Position numbers and translations under genes: made by a program
In this document: positions 62,273 through 64,000 of the stretch, piece after piece
How the letters are laid out: each line of letters opens with the position of its first letter
Position numbering within the stretch: position 1 is the stretch's first letter
Notes under the pieces: generated by a model
The model's database searches: none
Seen by the model: the letters and a program-made list of their open reading frames with translations, nothing else
What the model was told of the DNA's origin: nothing
NCBI GenBank assembly: GCA_015057425.1
Contig: SVEL01000001.1
Coordinates: 186,001 to 250,000 of the forward strand
Reading direction: 5' to 3'
From: Lachnospiraceae bacterium
GTDB taxonomy: Bacteria > Bacillota > Clostridia > Lachnospirales > Lachnospiraceae
Length of the DNA: 64,000 bases

Positions 62273-64000
62273 TTATCCTAAGTTAATAAGGAATCTAAAC
62301 GAGACTCTTCTGGATGCATCCATATCAACATCACCGTTTTCATCATATATTGGTTTATCATATGAATATCCTGCAGCTATCATCGTTTTTGCAAGCTCTG
62401 ACTTATATTCACTACTGATACCTGCCTCATCAGATATGCAGAACTTCTTAACGCTATCCGCTCTATTCTGTGACAAAGTAAGATTCTTTTCATATGAACC
62501 ATTTGTATCCGTATGACCGTCTACCATAATATTTGATACAAAATCTGCATATTTTTCGTCAAAAACAACATCACAATATATCTTTATAAACTTAGAAAGG
62601 AATGTTTTTCCTTCACTGGATATCTCATACTCGTTTACATCGAATAAAACTGTTGAATCAAGTGTTATTTCTCCTGAATTTTCATCAATATCTACATTCA
62701 TTCCTTCTGCTTCATAAGCTGCTGCCAAATCCTTTAAAAGATTGGCTTTTTTTTCGATAGCATCCTTTATCGCTTCTGAGTCTACATTATCAAGGTCCAC
62801 GTCTCCTGATACATTATCTTCTATGAAGATTTCATCATAATCCATAAAATCATATTGATAATATATTGACGTATTTCCATCTGTAAATATAAGTCCATCT
62901 TTGCCACAGAAAATACATACACATTGAAACGCTTTTACTTCTCCTTCTGCATTAGTCCAAGTTAACGTAAATGTACCATCTGATTTATATTCAGCATTTG
63001 CTTCGTGGTCTGTATGCCCGTCCAAGTCAGACACCCACATAATAATTTCACCATCATTATCTTCATATATAGATATTTCTCTTATTCCTTTTATCCAAAT
63101 TTCAGAATCGTAATTTAAATAAGCATCTACGCTAACTGTACTTTGATATGTATATTCTTTAGATGGTTCATGAAAGCCCTCTGCAAGAAGCGTTACATAA
63201 TATTCTTCATACTTAAGAACCAGATATGGTCCTGAAAACTCAAATTCATATTCTATTTTCATATCCGTTGGTGTAAATACATATTTATTTAAATTATTAT
63301 CATAATCTAAGTTTATAACCGGTGTAAGAATAAATTTGTTACCTTCAACTGTATAATATCCAAAAAAGCTACCTACACTTGCCCAATACAATCCTGTTTG
63401 TTCATATAGTCTTTCCTCCACCGTATGCGGTCCTGCCTCCAAACAACTTGGTAATATATAGTGTATGTAATCACTTCGATAATCATCCTCACTGTAGCCC
63501 AAATCAAGTCCTGTAATATATGGAGAATACTCCTTCAATGTATTAATTTTTTCGTTATCATCAAATGTATCTGTCATTATATAGTTGCCAAAAAACATCT
63601 CCGGTTTATATGTAAGGCTATCATATATCTCTTGCGGATTTATACTTTCCTCCGGATATTGAATATCTACAGGTGTCTTATCTGTATCATAAAATACATA
63701 TGATTTAACATCTTCCGGAAGGTCAGGACCTCTTAAAAAGTCTGGAAGGTCATTTGTTGTTCCTGAATTACTGTTATTTGCGTTATCGTTATCATTTCCT
63801 GTATTTCCATTATTTCCAACGATGTGACTTTCCTTTTCCTTGCCACCGGAACCCCCTCTCGTCCCTCCTGCCATAATAGCTACCACTAATACAATCGCAG
63901 CTATCACTAACACTCCAATTATTCCTATACCTCCACCAACTATAGGAATCCATATAGGAAACTTCTTTTTCTTTTTAGGCGAAGCTTCCGCTTTGACTTC
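62273..64000 (-). CDS. Membrane protein with C-terminal OmpA-like peptidoglycan-binding domain (partial)
   Basis: The open frame runs off the window edge, so the N-terminus is missing; at least 575 residues are visible. The visible part starts cytoplasmic with a Lys-rich stretch, followed by one transmembrane helix (about 63870-63950), a Gly/Asn-rich linker, an extracytoplasmic beta-rich region with Tyr/Asp-rich segments, and a C-terminal OmpA-like domain. That domain shows LDSTVLFDVNEYEISSEG, the MVDGHTDTNG motif, LSQNRADSVKKF and SRRVSFRF (about 62280-62680). OmpA-like domains bind peptidoglycan diaminopimelate. The gene lies 28 bases upstream of essC, so it probably anchors the secretion complex to the wall; this is inferred from position. 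Confidence 0.8.
   Translation of the reverse strand, partial: EVKAEASPKKKKKFPIWIPIVGGGIGIIGVLVIAAIVLVVAIMAGGTRGGSGGKEKESHIVGNNGNTGNDNDNANNSNSGTTNDLPDFLRGPDLPEDVKSYVFYDTDKTPVDIQYPEESINPQEIYDSLTYKPEMFFGNYIMTDTFDDNEKINTLKEYSPYITGLDLGYSEDDYRSDYIHYILPSCLEAGPHTVEERLYEQTGLYWASVGSFFGYYTVEGNKFILTPVINLDYDNNLNKYVFTPTDMKIEYEFEFSGPYLVLKYEEYYVTLLAEGFHEPSKEYTYQSTVSVDAYLNYDSEIWIKGIREISIYEDNDGEIIMWVSDLDGHTDHEANAEYKSDGTFTLTWTNAEGEVKAFQCVCIFCGKDGLIFTDGNTSIYYQYDFMDYDEIFIEDNVSGDVDLDNVDSEAIKDAIEKKANLLKDLAAAYEAEGMNVDIDENSGEITLDSTVLFDVNEYEISSEGKTFLSKFIKIYCDVVFDEKYADFVSNIMVDGHTDTNGSYEKNLTLSQNRADSVKKFCISDEAGISSEYKSELAKTMIAAGYSYDKPIYDENGDVDMDASRRVSFRFLINLG

Overview
The window looks like chromosome of an anaerobic, low-GC Gram-positive of the class Clostridia, most likely family Lachnospiraceae. 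The reasons are the AT-rich sequence with strong AGGAGG-type ribosome binding sites, a forespore spoVA operon, a lysine riboswitch on dapA, a DUF4250 protein, a GldG/DUF4340 ABC operon, and a pair of proteins resembling the Lachnospiraceae families DUF5716 and DUF5717. No genus can be named from sequence alone. I see no rRNA, tRNA, insertion sequence, prophage or CRISPR array.

1-22187 is mostly housekeeping. It holds the start of nadE, an HTH/GHKL-ATPase/DUF4325 signalling protein, an amidase with a SPOR domain, lgt, a four-gene ABC exporter operon (ATPase, permease, GldG-like, DUF4340), an LCP cell-wall protein, a gene-free AT-rich repeat region (10.1-10.8 kb), dapA-dapB behind a lysine riboswitch, a two-OB-fold SSB-like protein, typA, a YigZ protein, a class A PBP, and spoVAA-AB-AC-AD-AE with a SigG-like promoter.

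22188-29109 is a tight four-gene operon downstream of rarA. It encodes a 1186-aa protein with beta-sandwich and helical-repeat character, a diverged Hsp70/actin-fold protein, a TPR-like protein and a two-TM coiled-coil protein. I know no assigned function for this set, and it is one of two candidate undescribed systems.

30.5-45.7 kb holds citrate synthase, an AAA/DUF4143 ATPase, DUF4250, a SmtB-like zinc-responsive operon (regulator, HMA protein, P1B ATPase) with a clear operator palindrome, a DUF368 transporter, a PHP phosphatase, a large surface transglutaminase-like protein, two aminotransferases, and a NUDIX/small alarmone synthetase/VanZ operon.

45888-64000 is one co-directional gene run on the minus strand encoding a type VII (ESX/Ess-like) secretion system. 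In transcription order it has a membrane protein with an OmpA-like domain (5' end outside the window), EssC, EsaB/YukD, two WXG100 proteins, a small helical partner, a putative membrane-active effector, DUF4176, a WXG-like/C39 protease fusion, another WXG100, two PP2C phosphatases, an FHA protein, a Ser/Thr kinase fused to an extracellular solute-binding domain, and a Ser/Thr kinase with six PASTA domains and InlB-type repeats. Secretion machinery, cargo and a complete phospho-signalling set (two kinases, two phosphatases, FHA readers) appear to form one operon. This is the strongest candidate for an undescribed system.
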